A DNA stretch of 64,000 bases from contig JAHHIF010000015.1 in the NCBI GenBank assembly GCA_019358875.1, positions 83,701 to 147,700 of the forward strand. Direction: 5' to 3'. The notes beneath the pieces are model-generated. The model was not told the DNA's origin and made no database searches. It saw only the letters and a list, made by a program, of their open reading frames with translations. The position numbers were made by a program, and so were the translations under genes. This document shows positions 51,119 through 60,824 of the stretch, in pieces. Source of the stretch: Symplocastrum torsivum CPER-KK1. Lineage in GTDB: Bacteria > Cyanobacteriota > Cyanobacteriia > Cyanobacteriales > Coleofasciculaceae. Each line of letters begins with the position of its first letter. The stretch's first letter is position 1.

Positions 51119-53518
51119 CTAATTATTGATTTTTTTGCGGGCAGCTTCTAAGAGTAGGCGTTGTTCGGCACGAGCGATCGCGTTGTAGATGCGCTCTACA
51201 TCATTCACATCGACAGAAATGGATGTAATACCCCATTCCACCAAAGCATCAATGAGTTCAGGATATTGAGCGGGTGCTTGACCGCAGATCGAGCAGGGAA
51301 TACCCGCCTGTCTCGCCATTTGGATCAGTTGCTGAAGCGCTCGCTGCACTGCCGGATGCCGCCCATCTAGCGTAGAGCCTAACCGTTCTTGGTCGCGGTC
51401 AACAGCAAGCAACAGTTGTGTTAAGTCATTTGTACCGATTGAAATCCCCTGAACACCCGCTCTGACATAATCCGGTAACAAAAACAAAACAGAGGGTACT
51501 TCCGCCATAATCCACAGTTGGAAGTGGGGGTTTTCCGTTAGCCCTGCCTGTTCAACACGGCGACGGCAAAAAGTGAACTCCTCAACCGCACGAATAAACG
51601 GCAACATGAGCTGGACATTGCTGTAGCCATAAGCCTGAACCTGCTTTAAAGCAGCAAGCTCTAAATCAAACAAGGTTGGGTCAATCAAATAGCGCAGCGT
51701 ACCACGTAGACCAACAATCGGATTAACTTCCGGTTCTGAAGGAGGAGTGACTCCGGAGAGGAAGGGAACTTCATGTGAGGCGCGAGGTGCTAACTCCGCT
51801 TCACGCCAATCTATAGAGCGATACAACACAGGACGTGGTGCAAAGGCAGCAGCAAACTGAATAATGATTTCGGCAAAGCGTGTGACTAACTCACTCTTGT
51901 TTCCCTGTCGGAGCCATTCATTAGGGTGTAGATTTTCTAGAGCGTCCAGCATAATTAGTTCTGAACGCAATAAACCGACTCCATCTACTGGCAAATCAAT
52001 GATTTTTTCCAGGGAGTTGACTTGGCTGAGGTTGACTAATAGTTGGGTAGCAATTGGCGGGAGGGGAGAGTAAGACATCACTGGTCGAGAGCGCTCAACT
52101 TCGCGGTTAGGGTCTTTGACACGATGAATTTCTCCCTGGTCACCATCCACCAGTAGAGACTCGCCAGTTTCAAACAATTGGGTAACACCGATAGCGCCAA
52201 CAACGGCTGGGATACCGAGTTCTCTGGCAATTATTGCCGCATGACTGGTCATCCCCCCCTGTTCAGTCACAACAGCCGCCGCTTGCTTGAGTAAAGGTAG
52301 CCAACTGGGAGTGATGCTTTGGACAATTAAAATCCGTCCGGGAATGATGCCTGTGAGGTTTTGGCTATTACTTGGGATCACTTGCGCCGTTGCAATCACT
52401 CGTCCGGCAGCAGCGGGTAGACCTCTAACAAGCTGTGGAGTGGGGCTTGGAGAGGAAGGTTGGCTAGAGGGGGAAAGCAAAGATCCTACAGGTGAGAGTT
52501 GAGGGGTCAACTGCATGATTTGTAGCTGCGGTTCCGGGCTTCCTGGGATTTGACACAGTGCCCACTCTAGTGAAAAAGCCGGAGAGATTTCAGTAGCGAG
52601 GCGCTGGGACAGATCAATTAGCTGGTTGAGGGATTTTTCGTCTAGGGCGTACTGTTTTTGTTGCTCTTCACTCAGGAGATAGGGTTGTACACCGCTTGCT
52701 ATAGGTGCTTCGGAGTCTTCGAGATTGTACAGATGATAGGCACGAGTTTTACTGCCTAAGCGTTGCGTTCGAGTTTGGACAGTGCCAGATGCCAGTGTTA
52801 ACTGGTACTGATCGGGAAGTACTTCTCCTTTGGCGATCGCAATTCCTAGTCCCCAAGTTGCTTGAATCGTCCACTCAACTGGGCTAGCGAGTAGTGTACC
52901 AGAAGCGATCGCGTCCCAAAGGGGTTGCACTAAGACGGCAACTGAAAGCTGCTGTAGTCCAATGCCGTTCCGCTGCCAGTAGAACAGACTTCTCGCCCGA
53001 AACAGTTCTGCCCAAACTTGTTTTAAACCCTTTTGAAGTGCATCCGCTTGATTTGGGCAGATGTAGGATTCCCAAATTCCCGGTGGTACGTCAGGATACT
53101 CTTGCCCGTTAGCTCTCGAATGCCCAATATCGAAGGTCTGATTGAGTGATCTTATTGATAGGGAGGGATGCAAAATCAGCGTTGGGGCTGACATTGCCTC
53201 GGCAGCGGCGAGGAATGCCGATTCCCACATGGCTGGTAAACTCGCGGCTGTAAGCTCTTGCCGAAGTTGTTGGGCGACTAGTTGTAATTGACGTGGATTG
53301 TCTACATCCACATAAAAAGAAGAATGGGGCAAGTCAGCTAAAAGGGGTTCCGACTTGCCCAGCGTTTCCATACATTCCCAAAAGGCGATCGCTGGCACGA
53401 CAAAACCCGGCACAACTGGGTAGCCACGCTGTAAAAGCTGGCTCAAGTTAAATGCTTGATTGCCCACTAATGGGCGTTCGGAGCGTTGAATCTGATCAAG
53501 CCAGTAGAGGTTGTCCAA
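51119..53518 (-). CDS. PEP synthase/PPDK-like protein
   Basis: A 799-residue multidomain PEP-utilising enzyme. The N-terminal ATP-grasp-like region is seen in VGNQAFNLSQLLQRGYPVVP, the swivelling phosphohistidine domain in TEQGGMTSHAAIIARELGIP near residue 420 with the catalytic His, and the C-terminal PEP-binding barrel in GISIGTNDLTQLLLAVDRDQ and CSICGQAP (catalytic Cys). It should convert pyruvate and ATP to PEP or the reverse, or act on another substrate; a true PEP synthase has a more elaborate N-terminus, so the assignment is to the family. It sits directly downstream of ppc. Confidence 0.85.
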   Translation of the reverse strand: MDNLYWLDQIQRSERPLVGNQAFNLSQLLQRGYPVVPGFVVPAIAFWECMETLGKSEPLLADLPHSSFYVDVDNPRQLQLVAQQLRQELTAASLPAMWESAFLAAAEAMSAPTLILHPSLSIRSLNQTFDIGHSRANGQEYPDVPPGIWESYICPNQADALQKGLKQVWAELFRARSLFYWQRNGIGLQQLSVAVLVQPLWDAIASGTLLASPVEWTIQATWGLGIAIAKGEVLPDQYQLTLASGTVQTRTQRLGSKTRAYHLYNLEDSEAPIASGVQPYLLSEEQQKQYALDEKSLNQLIDLSQRLATEISPAFSLEWALCQIPGSPEPQLQIMQLTPQLSPVGSLLSPSSQPSSPSPTPQLVRGLPAAAGRVIATAQVIPSNSQNLTGIIPGRILIVQSITPSWLPLLKQAAAVVTEQGGMTSHAAIIARELGIPAVVGAIGVTQLFETGESLLVDGDQGEIHRVKDPNREVERSRPVMSYSPLPPIATQLLVNLSQVNSLEKIIDLPVDGVGLLRSELIMLDALENLHPNEWLRQGNKSELVTRFAEIIIQFAAAFAPRPVLYRSIDWREAELAPRASHEVPFLSGVTPPSEPEVNPIVGLRGTLRYLIDPTLFDLELAALKQVQAYGYSNVQLMLPFIRAVEEFTFCRRRVEQAGLTENPHFQLWIMAEVPSVLFLLPDYVRAGVQGISIGTNDLTQLLLAVDRDQERLGSTLDGRHPAVQRALQQLIQMARQAGIPCSICGQAPAQYPELIDALVEWGITSISVDVNDVERIYNAIARAEQRLLLEAARKKINN

Positions 53519-53533
53519 TGTTAGGTGTTGGTT

Positions 53534-53705
53534 GTTGGTTGTTAGTGGAAGAGTTTAAGAGGATTCGGTTGCTTAAACAATTGCTGGACTAGACCGATAG
53601 GGATAAAAATCCTTTATTCCTTCTTTCCTCTGTCCTCTGCCTTATTTTCAAGACAGGTCTACTGAAGTTCTGAAGATTTCAGCCAACTTTCCACTAACAA
53701 CCAAC
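53534..53705. repeat. 172-bp element bounded by 17-bp inverted repeats
   Basis: GTTGGTTGTTAGTGGAA (53534-53550) and TTCCACTAACAACCAAC (53689-53705) are perfect complements. The element fills the gap between the PEP synthase-like gene and ppc and holds no reading frame. The ends belong to the AACAACCAAC heptamer family of short repeats. Confidence 0.7.
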
Positions 53706-53711
53706 TACAAC

Positions 53712-56700
53712 TCAACCTGTGTTCCTCATCCCAGCCGCAATTCCGTTGATGGTCAACAGTGCGCCACGAAGTAACTCGCCTTTACTATAGCGGGAGTGAA
53801 CAATTGCCGATGTCGGTTGGTTGCTGTGTTGACGCAGACGTTTCAGCAGTGAAACCTGCAAGAACCCAAGCGGAACAATCGTACCGTTACGGAGCTGCAC
53901 TGAACGCTGTAATTCTGGGTCACCATCTAGAAGGCGCTTGTGTCCGGTGATCGAGAGAACTATGTCGCACGTTAGGTTGAATTCATTGGCAATCTGTTCA
54001 AACAGTTGCTCAAAGCGTTCTTTGTCTTCCTGTCTTGACAATTCACGCACATAGTGATGAGCAATTTGGATGTCTACTTTCGCCAACGTCATCTCTACCT
54101 TAGAAATTGCCATTTTGAAGAACGGCCACTTGAAGTAGAAGTAACGCAGCAGCTTGAGATTTTCCTCCGTCTCCTCATCCAAAAATCCTTGGAGTGCTGT
54201 TCCGACACCATACCAGGACGGTAGGAGGAAACGGCTTTGAGTCCAGCTAAAGACCCAGGGAATCGCCCGCAGACTGGCTAAATCTTTCTTGCCACCGCGA
54301 CGGGCTGGGCGAGAACTAATCTGGAGTTGGCTAATTTCTTGGATAGGCGTAACTTGGTGGAAGAACTCAACTAAGTCAGGCTGATCGTAAATGAGCGCCC
54401 GGTAGTGGGTACGCGCTCGTGTTGCCAACTCCTCCATAATTTCGTTCCAAGGCTCAATATCATCAAAGCCAGTTCGTAACAAGCTCGCTTGAATGACTGC
54501 TGTCGTGACGGTTTCCAAGTGATAAAGCGCCAGTTCTGGGAGAGAGTACTTCGAGGCTAAGACTTCCCCCTGTTCGGTAATCTTGATTCGCCCATTAATA
54601 CTGCGTCCAGGTTGCGCCAAAATAGCTTCGTAGGCTGGGCCACCACCCCGACCAACTGAGCCACCCCGACCATGGAAGATGCGTAAAGCAAGGCTGTAGT
54701 CCTCAGCAATTTTCTGGAGTGCTTTTTGCGCTTTGTGGATTTCCCAGTTGCTACTCAGGAAGCCAGAATCTTTATTGCTGTCGGAGTAGCCCAGCATCAC
54801 CTCTTGTAGGTCTTTTGTCAGTAGTCCATCATCAGGTGCTAGTTGTTTTTTTGTTTCTCCTGATGACTGAGCGTTAGTCTCTGACAAATTCTCATAACCA
54901 CCTGCAAGACAAGCGCGATAGAGTGGCAGATCGAACAACGAACTCATCACGCCGGGGGCACGTTTCAAGTCGTCTACTGTTTCAAACAGTGGCACTACCT
55001 GAATAGTACTTGCGCCCGTTGCTGGGTCATACAGACCTGCTTCCTTAGCTAGCAAGAGTACTTCCAAAATGTCACTACCATCGTGACACATGCTGATGAT
55101 GTAGGTTTGACAGACAGGGCGACCAAACTCCTGTTGCAGTTGGCGCAGCATCCGGAATGTTTCAACCGTTTCGCACGTTTTCTCGGAAAAGGGCAACTCA
55201 GCAGGGATTAATGGGCGTCGAGTTTGTAACTCAGTGGTTAGCCAAAGCGATCGCTGATTTTCTGAGAGTTCGTTGTAGGACTTGGGTAAAATTTGCAGGT
55301 ACTCAGAAATCTCGTTCAGGGCATCTGAGTGGCGAGAGCTTTCCTGACGAATATCCAGATGCGCCAGGTTAAAGCCATAAATCTCTACCTGACAAATTAG
55401 ATTCTCCAAATCCCGGCAGCTCAATCCTGTTTCTGATAGGTTCCGCTCAATCAGCCGCAACTCTGCCAAGAATTCGCTTCCAGAGCGGTAAATGTAGGGG
55501 CTTGTCAGGGCGGCGAGGTCTTCTTCTAAGGGCTTGCCATGACGCAGGTGCTGATTGCGATCGCGTGTATTTTCCAGCCGTTTCTGCACGTAGGCAAGTT
55601 TCAGTCGATATGGCTCTTGACGGTAGCGAATTGCTAGCTGCTCATAAACCTCTGGCATTTGGGAGCGCTCCTGTTCCAGAGAGTCCAATAGCTCCGGTAA
55701 GACATCACTCCAGTGCAACGACAGGCTGAGTAAAGTCGTTAAACGTCCGACTGAATTGATATATTTTTCTAGCACCAAATCGCGTTGGTAACAGGCAGTT
55801 GCCCAAGTGACTTGAGGAGTCACTGAAGGATTGCCATCTCGATCTGACCCAACCCAAGAGCCAAATTTACAGAAGTTATTACTGGGAGGCTTTAGCCAAG
55901 GATATGAGGCTTTTAAAGCTTGTCCGAGACGTTGATACAGTTCGGGAATTGCCTCGAAAAGGACTTCTTGGAAGTAGTGGAGTGTGTAATCGACCTCATC
56001 GAGTACAGTTGGCTTAAATTGATGCAATTCATCAGTACGCCACCAGAGGCGAATTTCTTCCATTAGTTGTTCGGTATAGTTCTCTACCTCCCAGGAAGAC
56101 GTTAACCCCAAGGCTCTCAAGGCTTCTTCTGCTTGGTCTAACTGTTGCAGAATCTTCGCAATGCGCCGCTGTTTTGCTCGAATCGTGTGCCGAACGATTT
56201 CCGTCGGATGTGCCGTGAAAACTAAGCGAATATCGAGATTGTCAATCAGCCGCTGAATTTGCTGGGGTGGCATATTCAGTTGTTGTAGGTAGGGAAATAA
56301 CCAGTGAAACGTCCCAACTTCTTTGTTGGACGCTCCGTTTTCCTGCCAGCTTTTCTCTAGTAGATCGGCAACGGGATCAACACTTTGAGCCTCTGACTCA
56401 ACAGAGTTTACAGAAACCATTGCTGACTTTCTGTCTTCCGCATTACTGGCTTGCTTCGCCGAAGACTTTGTCATCGTGGAAGCGTTATAAGTCGCGCGTC
56501 GTGCAAGCTGTTGATCGCGCTGTTCGTAATGCTGCTCAACAATGTTGATGAGCTGAAAGTAAAGGGCAAAGGCGCGTGAAGCACGGATTGCCGCATTCAG
56601 GTCAAGTTTTTCGATGACCTTGGGAACGGACGATTCCGGTAAGTCCGTTGCTTGTCCCTCCGGAGAACACAAATCACGCAGTTGTTTGAGTAGATCGACA

Positions 56701-56834
56701 AGTTCCTGCCCACATTCGGAGCAAAGAACAGACTCCCACAAGTCTTCTACAACTTTGAGGCGATGGCGTAGAAATAGTTCGGAGGTTGAAGGAACGGCGA
56801 ATTCTTGGTCAGACGGATGGAGGAGCGAACTCAT
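53712..56834 (-). CDS. ppc: Phosphoenolpyruvate carboxylase
   Basis: A 1040-residue PEP carboxylase that fixes bicarbonate onto PEP to give oxaloacetate, an anaplerotic and dark carbon-fixing step. Catalytic blocks are [20 protein letters not shown] (His), [17 protein letters not shown] with the conserved Asp/Lys region, and [16 protein letters not shown]. The C-terminus ends in MRNTG as usual. Length is normal for the bacterial/cyanobacterial type. The C-terminus is 194 bp from the PEP synthase-like gene with the palindromic element between them; the start lies 124 bp from the divergent-less small membrane protein gene on the same strand. Confidence 0.97.
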   Translation of the reverse strand: MSSLLHPSDQEFAVPSTSELFLRHRLKVVEDLWESVLCSECGQELVDLLKQLRDLCSPEGQATDLPESSVPKVIEKLDLNAAIRASRAFALYFQLINIVEQHYEQRDQQLARRATYNASTMTKSSAKQASNAEDRKSAMVSVNSVESEAQSVDPVADLLEKSWQENGASNKEVGTFHWLFPYLQQLNMPPQQIQRLIDNLDIRLVFTAHPTEIVRHTIRAKQRRIAKILQQLDQAEEALRALGLTSSWEVENYTEQLMEEIRLWWRTDELHQFKPTVLDEVDYTLHYFQEVLFEAIPELYQRLGQALKASYPWLKPPSNNFCKFGSWVGSDRDGNPSVTPQVTWATACYQRDLVLEKYINSVGRLTTLLSLSLHWSDVLPELLDSLEQERSQMPEVYEQLAIRYRQEPYRLKLAYVQKRLENTRDRNQHLRHGKPLEEDLAALTSPYIYRSGSEFLAELRLIERNLSETGLSCRDLENLICQVEIYGFNLAHLDIRQESSRHSDALNEISEYLQILPKSYNELSENQRSLWLTTELQTRRPLIPAELPFSEKTCETVETFRMLRQLQQEFGRPVCQTYIISMCHDGSDILEVLLLAKEAGLYDPATGASTIQVVPLFETVDDLKRAPGVMSSLFDLPLYRACLAGGYENLSETNAQSSGETKKQLAPDDGLLTKDLQEVMLGYSDSNKDSGFLSSNWEIHKAQKALQKIAEDYSLALRIFHGRGGSVGRGGGPAYEAILAQPGRSINGRIKITEQGEVLASKYSLPELALYHLETVTTAVIQASLLRTGFDDIEPWNEIMEELATRARTHYRALIYDQPDLVEFFHQVTPIQEISQLQISSRPARRGGKKDLASLRAIPWVFSWTQSRFLLPSWYGVGTALQGFLDEETEENLKLLRYFYFKWPFFKMAISKVEMTLAKVDIQIAHHYVRELSRQEDKERFEQLFEQIANEFNLTCDIVLSITGHKRLLDGDPELQRSVQLRNGTIVPLGFLQVSLLKRLRQHSNQPTSAIVHSRYSKGELLRGALLTINGIAAGMRNTG

Positions 56835-56957
56835 AATGTCTGTTCACAGCAAGACAAAGATAATCCATTGTAGGGGGATAGTGTTCCGCAGAGTCGTTTC
56901 GCAGTTAACCAACTGAAGTTTTGATTTGAGTTATGGTTCCTGCTTAAACTTTGTGCC

Positions 56958-57191
56958 TTACCCCTCCTCTTGGCATCCTGTATCGGGGAAATGGAGTACA
57001 GGTAAGCGATCGCCTCGAAATACTTCCTCACTAGCCACTCCTGCCGCTTGCAGCCAAGAGCCAACTGCCTGAATCGAGACGATACCCAGTAGCACTGGAG
57101 CCGCCGCAAGACTTAATAAAAATTCTGTAGGAATTCCTGATGTCGCTGGGTTGCCAGCAGCCGTTTGGGGTGTGTTTTTGTTAGGAGACAT
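56958..57191 (-). CDS. Small conserved membrane protein
   Basis: A 77-residue protein with a Thr/Pro-rich N-terminus, one membrane helix (FLLSLAAAPVLLGIVSIQAV) and a conserved-looking tail EEVFRGDRLPVLHFPDTG. The tail pattern is one I recall from short proteins of unknown function in cyanobacteria. It lies 124 bp upstream of ppc on the same strand. Function unknown. Confidence 0.6.
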   Translation of the reverse strand: MSPNKNTPQTAAGNPATSGIPTEFLLSLAAAPVLLGIVSIQAVGSWLQAAGVASEEVFRGDRLPVLHFPDTGCQEEG

Positions 57192-57529
57192 TTTAAGCCA
57201 GTGAGTCAGTAACTGTATTCAGCTAGTACAAATATCCTAACGCTACCGGAAAAGTATGCAACACAGTTTTAGAGTTTAGAGTGAGTGTTATGTCAAACTA
57301 TTTAGATGTATTTTGATGAAGTAAGCCGATGTAAACAACAAGTTATGTTTTATTGTGCTTACTTGCTTAATGGACTCGTAGGGGAGGAACCGATACCCGC
57401 TGTTGACTGTTCATACTTGACTATTGACTGTTTTCCAGTCAACGGTCAACCGTTTATAGTCAACGCTATCCCCCAACTAAAACTACGGGGAAGAGTCAAT
57501 CGTCCGTTATCAGTCCAGGTGACAGATTT
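57192..57529. other. Intergenic region with TTGACTG heptamer repeats
   Basis: 338 bp between divergent genes. TTGACTG (57424-57430) pairs with CAGTCAA (57436-57442) over a 5-nt loop, and GTTGACTG, TTGACTA, GGTCAAC and AGTCAACG units surround it (57402-57465). A 75-codon frame through the repeats (57306-57533) is not thought to be a gene. Confidence 0.6.
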
Positions 57530-60500
57530 GTGATGTTGGATGTCGATCAGCTGGCCCAAAACGATCGTCCGTCCTCTCTAGCTCGGTGGGCATACCATGC
57601 CATCGGGCAGCCAGGGGTGTGCTTAAGAGTCCGATTGCGAGGGAATGACCTGCATATTTTATGTGAGAGCCGCCAAGGTTTAGAAGCCAAAACGGTTGTA
57701 AGTAGCTTCATCAAGGCACTCAAAAGGCAGGAGGAGGGTGATTCTCTTCCAGTTACTCCAGGAAACCCGATTTACCAAATCATCCTGTATGGGCGCACGA
57801 TTGGACAGCAGCGTCCAGACTGGATTAAGCAAATCCGGATTAAGTCGCCTCAACAGGTTAGTAAAGCGGCGAGAGTATCTACAACAGCAGGAAGTGATAC
57901 GGCGACGGATGCTGCATTACTCGTTTCTAATGAAATTCTTGCTCGTTCTGGCTCTCCAGAAGCGATCGCTCGTTATCTGAGCGAAACCCTCAGCCCATTG
58001 GGAGTCAGCGTTAAGGTGCTGATCCAAAACCTTCCCGATGCATCTGCTCAACCGGAAGAGGAGGAAAAAGCCGCTAGTTTATCTCCTAACCGCCGTCTTT
58101 GGGTCGTTTGTAATTCCAACTACAGCCCAGATGCGTCGTTGATTGCGGAACCTGTTGTTGAACAGTTGCGGCACTTACAGCTCAAAGGCTTCCGTGATGC
58201 GGCGATTTGCTCTCAAGTGAGTGGGGAAGCGACACCAGAATGGATGTTGCGGGTGGATTTGACCCCCCCAGAAGAAATGCTCAAGGAGTGGGCACACTGG
58301 GGCGATGTCCAAGCGATCGCTCGAACCTTGAACCAGAGGCTCTCAAGCGTAGGGATGGAAGTTCGAGCCGTTCTCAAAGACGCTACAGTTCATTTGTTTT
58401 GCAGCCTCTTAAAGCCTAAGGGCGCTGTTGCTCCAGACAAACAACGGGCAATGAAAGCGATCGTCCCTGTACTGGAGCGAATTGCCCCCCAAGGCATCCA
58501 ATCGGCTATGGTTTATGGCGTAGAGACGTGTCATGATAAGGCTTTCCAGCAGCGATTACTCGCTCCAGAGCCAGAGGCACCCAATTGGATTGAGTGGCTC
58601 AACTTACCAGCAGCCTTCAAACCCCATTTAGCAGAATCGGCGTATTCACTAGCACAAAAAGGCAGCCAAGAAGCAATTACCTTTTTGCTCCATCGCTTAC
58701 TCAATCCTGACCTGGATCGGCGCTTAGCAACGGGTGGAATTCATCTCAAAATTCGCCGTAAACAAGACCTGTTGCACATCATGAGCGAGGCACCAATCTG
58801 TCCGCCACAAGCTCAGGTTGGACCACCCATTGCCAAATTTCTGCGCCAGTTAGCCATCCCAGAGATTGTTGGAGTACGGGTTTATGGTCGTCGCGCTGGT
58901 TCAACTGCCCCGGCTTGGAATTATGGGGATGATTTTGTCCATCGTCGGCGGTTAGTACCAGAAGCAACTCCAGAGTTTGCCGCATCGGATGCTTATGTGA
59001 GTGAGCTGGTGGCTCCGACAGAGGAATCCGCTCTGCGCCCAGACTTAACCAAAGAAGACCTCAAAGATGGTTTAAGGCAGACACTTCAGGCAACAGTCCG
59101 TACACTTCGCCGTGGCTTGTGCTACTCGCAGCTATTTGTCCCCGCCGTCGAGAACCAAGACCTAGCAGCCGTTCCCCAACGTTCAACCCCTAGCAGTTTT
59201 TCAGCATCTCTAGGGTTTAAAGTGGCAATGGTTTGGGGAACGTTGGGATTGTTGCTCACAATCCAAACGGATTGGCTAGTTGGTCAGCTACTACGCTCAC
59301 CAAAAGCATCTCCAAGTGTGACAATAACGGACGGGTCACCCACAGCTGTACCTTTGCCTCGAATATCTTTGCAGAAAGGTGGTAAGCCAGGTACAGGCGA
59401 CTTCAATGCGTCTGGGTTTACGCGAACAGGCGAGACGAGTGTCATTATTAACGAACGAACCGAGACACCGGAGAAAGCGAGTGCCGCAACAGCAGCAAGT
59501 TTAGCGGCGGCGCGATCGCCGAATCCCTCGTTCAACAACCCACTGTTAGATGAGAAGATGGTAATCTACCAACAGCGCCTTCTCCAGAGTGGGCCCCCTG
59601 ATGTTTTAATTGTCGGAAGTTCCAGAGCCTTGCGAGGAATCGATCCAGTTGCCCTCCAAGACGCTTTAGCGGCTCAGGGCTACCCTGATATTGAGGTGTT
59701 TAACTTTGGTATCAACGGCGCCACTGCTCAGGTTGTAGACTTCCTAATCCGTGAGGTGTTAGCGCCAGAGCAACTACCTAAATTGATTATCTGGGCAGAT
59801 GGGGCACGGGCGTTTAATAGTGGTCGGGAAGATGCTACCTATAAAGCGATCGCGACTTCTGAGGGCTACCAGCATCTCAAGGCTGGAACCTTCCCTACTT
59901 TAGTGCAAGTCGGTAGCGATCGCACAAATCGTAGTTCTGAGGGAATTAATGCTGAAGCCGCAAACCCGATAGCGTCTTGGAAAGCAAGTTATCAGTCAAT
60001 CAATGATTGGCTCAATCAGTCTCTAGGAAAACTTTCCTCAACCTATCCTCAGCGAGACGAACTAAAATCGGTCTTGCGAGAGCAGTATGTCTCCCTTGTG
60101 AAACGTACCAATGTTTCTTCAGACCAAACCTTGTCTGCTACCCAAAAAGAAGTATCCAACACCGAGTCCATTGACTTTGATGGCTTCCTTCCTCTTTCTG
60201 TTCGCTTCAATCCCGCTACCTACTACCAGAACCATGCCAGAGTAGCTGGGGATTATGACAGCGATTATCAATCATTCCAACTAGCTGGTGAGCAAGACGC
60301 GGCTCTTGAAGCACTCTTGCAATTTTCCAAAGCTCATGAGATTGGTGTTGTTTTTGTCAACTTACCCCTTACTAAGGATTACTTAGACCCCACACGTACA
60401 GCCTACGAGGAACAATTTCAGAAGTACATGCGTACCTCAGCCTTGCAAAGGGGACTGATTTTCCGAGACTTGACTGAGTTATTACCAACTAAGCATGATT

Positions 60501-60607
60501 ACTTTTCTGATCCTAGCCACCTCAATCGCTATGGCGCATACCAAGTTGCCAAGCAACTAGCTCAAGACCCATTAATTCCTTGGGCAGTTAAGCCAACTAA
60601 GGACTAG
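57530..60607 (+). CDS. DUF1574 protein with SGNH hydrolase-like domain
   Basis: A 1025-residue protein. Residues 1-540 contain repeated domains that share the pattern VCLRVRLRGNDLHILCES with a linked IYGRTIG or VYGVE strand. A membrane helix follows (about 562-585, FKVAMVWGTLGLLLTIQTDW). The C-terminal 340 residues look like an SGNH/GDSL or DltD/AlgX-like domain: VLIVGSSRALRGIDP (Ser), FGINGATAQVV, and SDPSHLNRYGA (Asp-His) near residue 993. The next gene encodes an MBOAT O-acyltransferase, so the two probably acylate a surface polysaccharide, with this protein transferring the acyl group outside the membrane. The start is the ATG at 57533, or 57530 if the first Met of MM is used. Confidence 0.82.
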   Translation: MMLDVDQLAQNDRPSSLARWAYHAIGQPGVCLRVRLRGNDLHILCESRQGLEAKTVVSSFIKALKRQEEGDSLPVTPGNPIYQIILYGRTIGQQRPDWIKQIRIKSPQQVSKAARVSTTAGSDTATDAALLVSNEILARSGSPEAIARYLSETLSPLGVSVKVLIQNLPDASAQPEEEEKAASLSPNRRLWVVCNSNYSPDASLIAEPVVEQLRHLQLKGFRDAAICSQVSGEATPEWMLRVDLTPPEEMLKEWAHWGDVQAIARTLNQRLSSVGMEVRAVLKDATVHLFCSLLKPKGAVAPDKQRAMKAIVPVLERIAPQGIQSAMVYGVETCHDKAFQQRLLAPEPEAPNWIEWLNLPAAFKPHLAESAYSLAQKGSQEAITFLLHRLLNPDLDRRLATGGIHLKIRRKQDLLHIMSEAPICPPQAQVGPPIAKFLRQLAIPEIVGVRVYGRRAGSTAPAWNYGDDFVHRRRLVPEATPEFAASDAYVSELVAPTEESALRPDLTKEDLKDGLRQTLQATVRTLRRGLCYSQLFVPAVENQDLAAVPQRSTPSSFSASLGFKVAMVWGTLGLLLTIQTDWLVGQLLRSPKASPSVTITDGSPTAVPLPRISLQKGGKPGTGDFNASGFTRTGETSVIINERTETPEKASAATAASLAAARSPNPSFNNPLLDEKMVIYQQRLLQSGPPDVLIVGSSRALRGIDPVALQDALAAQGYPDIEVFNFGINGATAQVVDFLIREVLAPEQLPKLIIWADGARAFNSGREDATYKAIATSEGYQHLKAGTFPTLVQVGSDRTNRSSEGINAEAANPIASWKASYQSINDWLNQSLGKLSSTYPQRDELKSVLREQYVSLVKRTNVSSDQTLSATQKEVSNTESIDFDGFLPLSVRFNPATYYQNHARVAGDYDSDYQSFQLAGEQDAALEALLQFSKAHEIGVVFVNLPLTKDYLDPTRTAYEEQFQKYMRTSALQRGLIFRDLTELLPTKHDYFSDPSHLNRYGAYQVAKQLAQDPLIPWAVKPTKD

Positions 60608-60655
60608 GTATGGCGTTTCTCACTTAGGTGAAATACATGCTCTCTCTCATTGTTT

Positions 60656-60688
60656 GTTCATAGTTCATGGTTCATAGCGATGAACTAT
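60656..60688. repeat. GTTCATA heptamer repeats with inverted copy
   Basis: Three GTTCATR heptamers in tandem (60656-60676) with an inverted ATGAACTAT (60680-60688) against ATAGTTCAT (60660-60668). The unit is not part of a gene. Confidence 0.6.
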
Positions 60689-60783
60689 AAACGGGCACTT
60701 CACAGCGATAAGAATTTTAGGAATTTTTTAGATAGATGACCATGAACTCCGCCCACAACGAAAGAGGAAAATTTCCTCTGCCC

Positions 60784-60813
60784 TACCACCTACCATCTAC
60801 CACCTAACACCTA
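60784..60813. repeat. TACCACC heptamer tandem repeat
   Basis: Four imperfect TACCACC-type heptamers in a row before the MBOAT start codon. They are of the same family as the inverted repeat at 7212-7256. Confidence 0.6.
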
Positions 60814-60824
60814 TTCCCAGAACA

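Noticed and set aside
57306..57533. 75-codon open frame through the TTGACTG repeats
   Set aside because: It runs through short heptamer repeats and has no protein-like pattern.
60784..60813. CRISPR array
   Set aside because: Units are 7 bases with no spacers; a short tandem repeat. No CRISPR repeats or cas genes were seen anywhere in the window.
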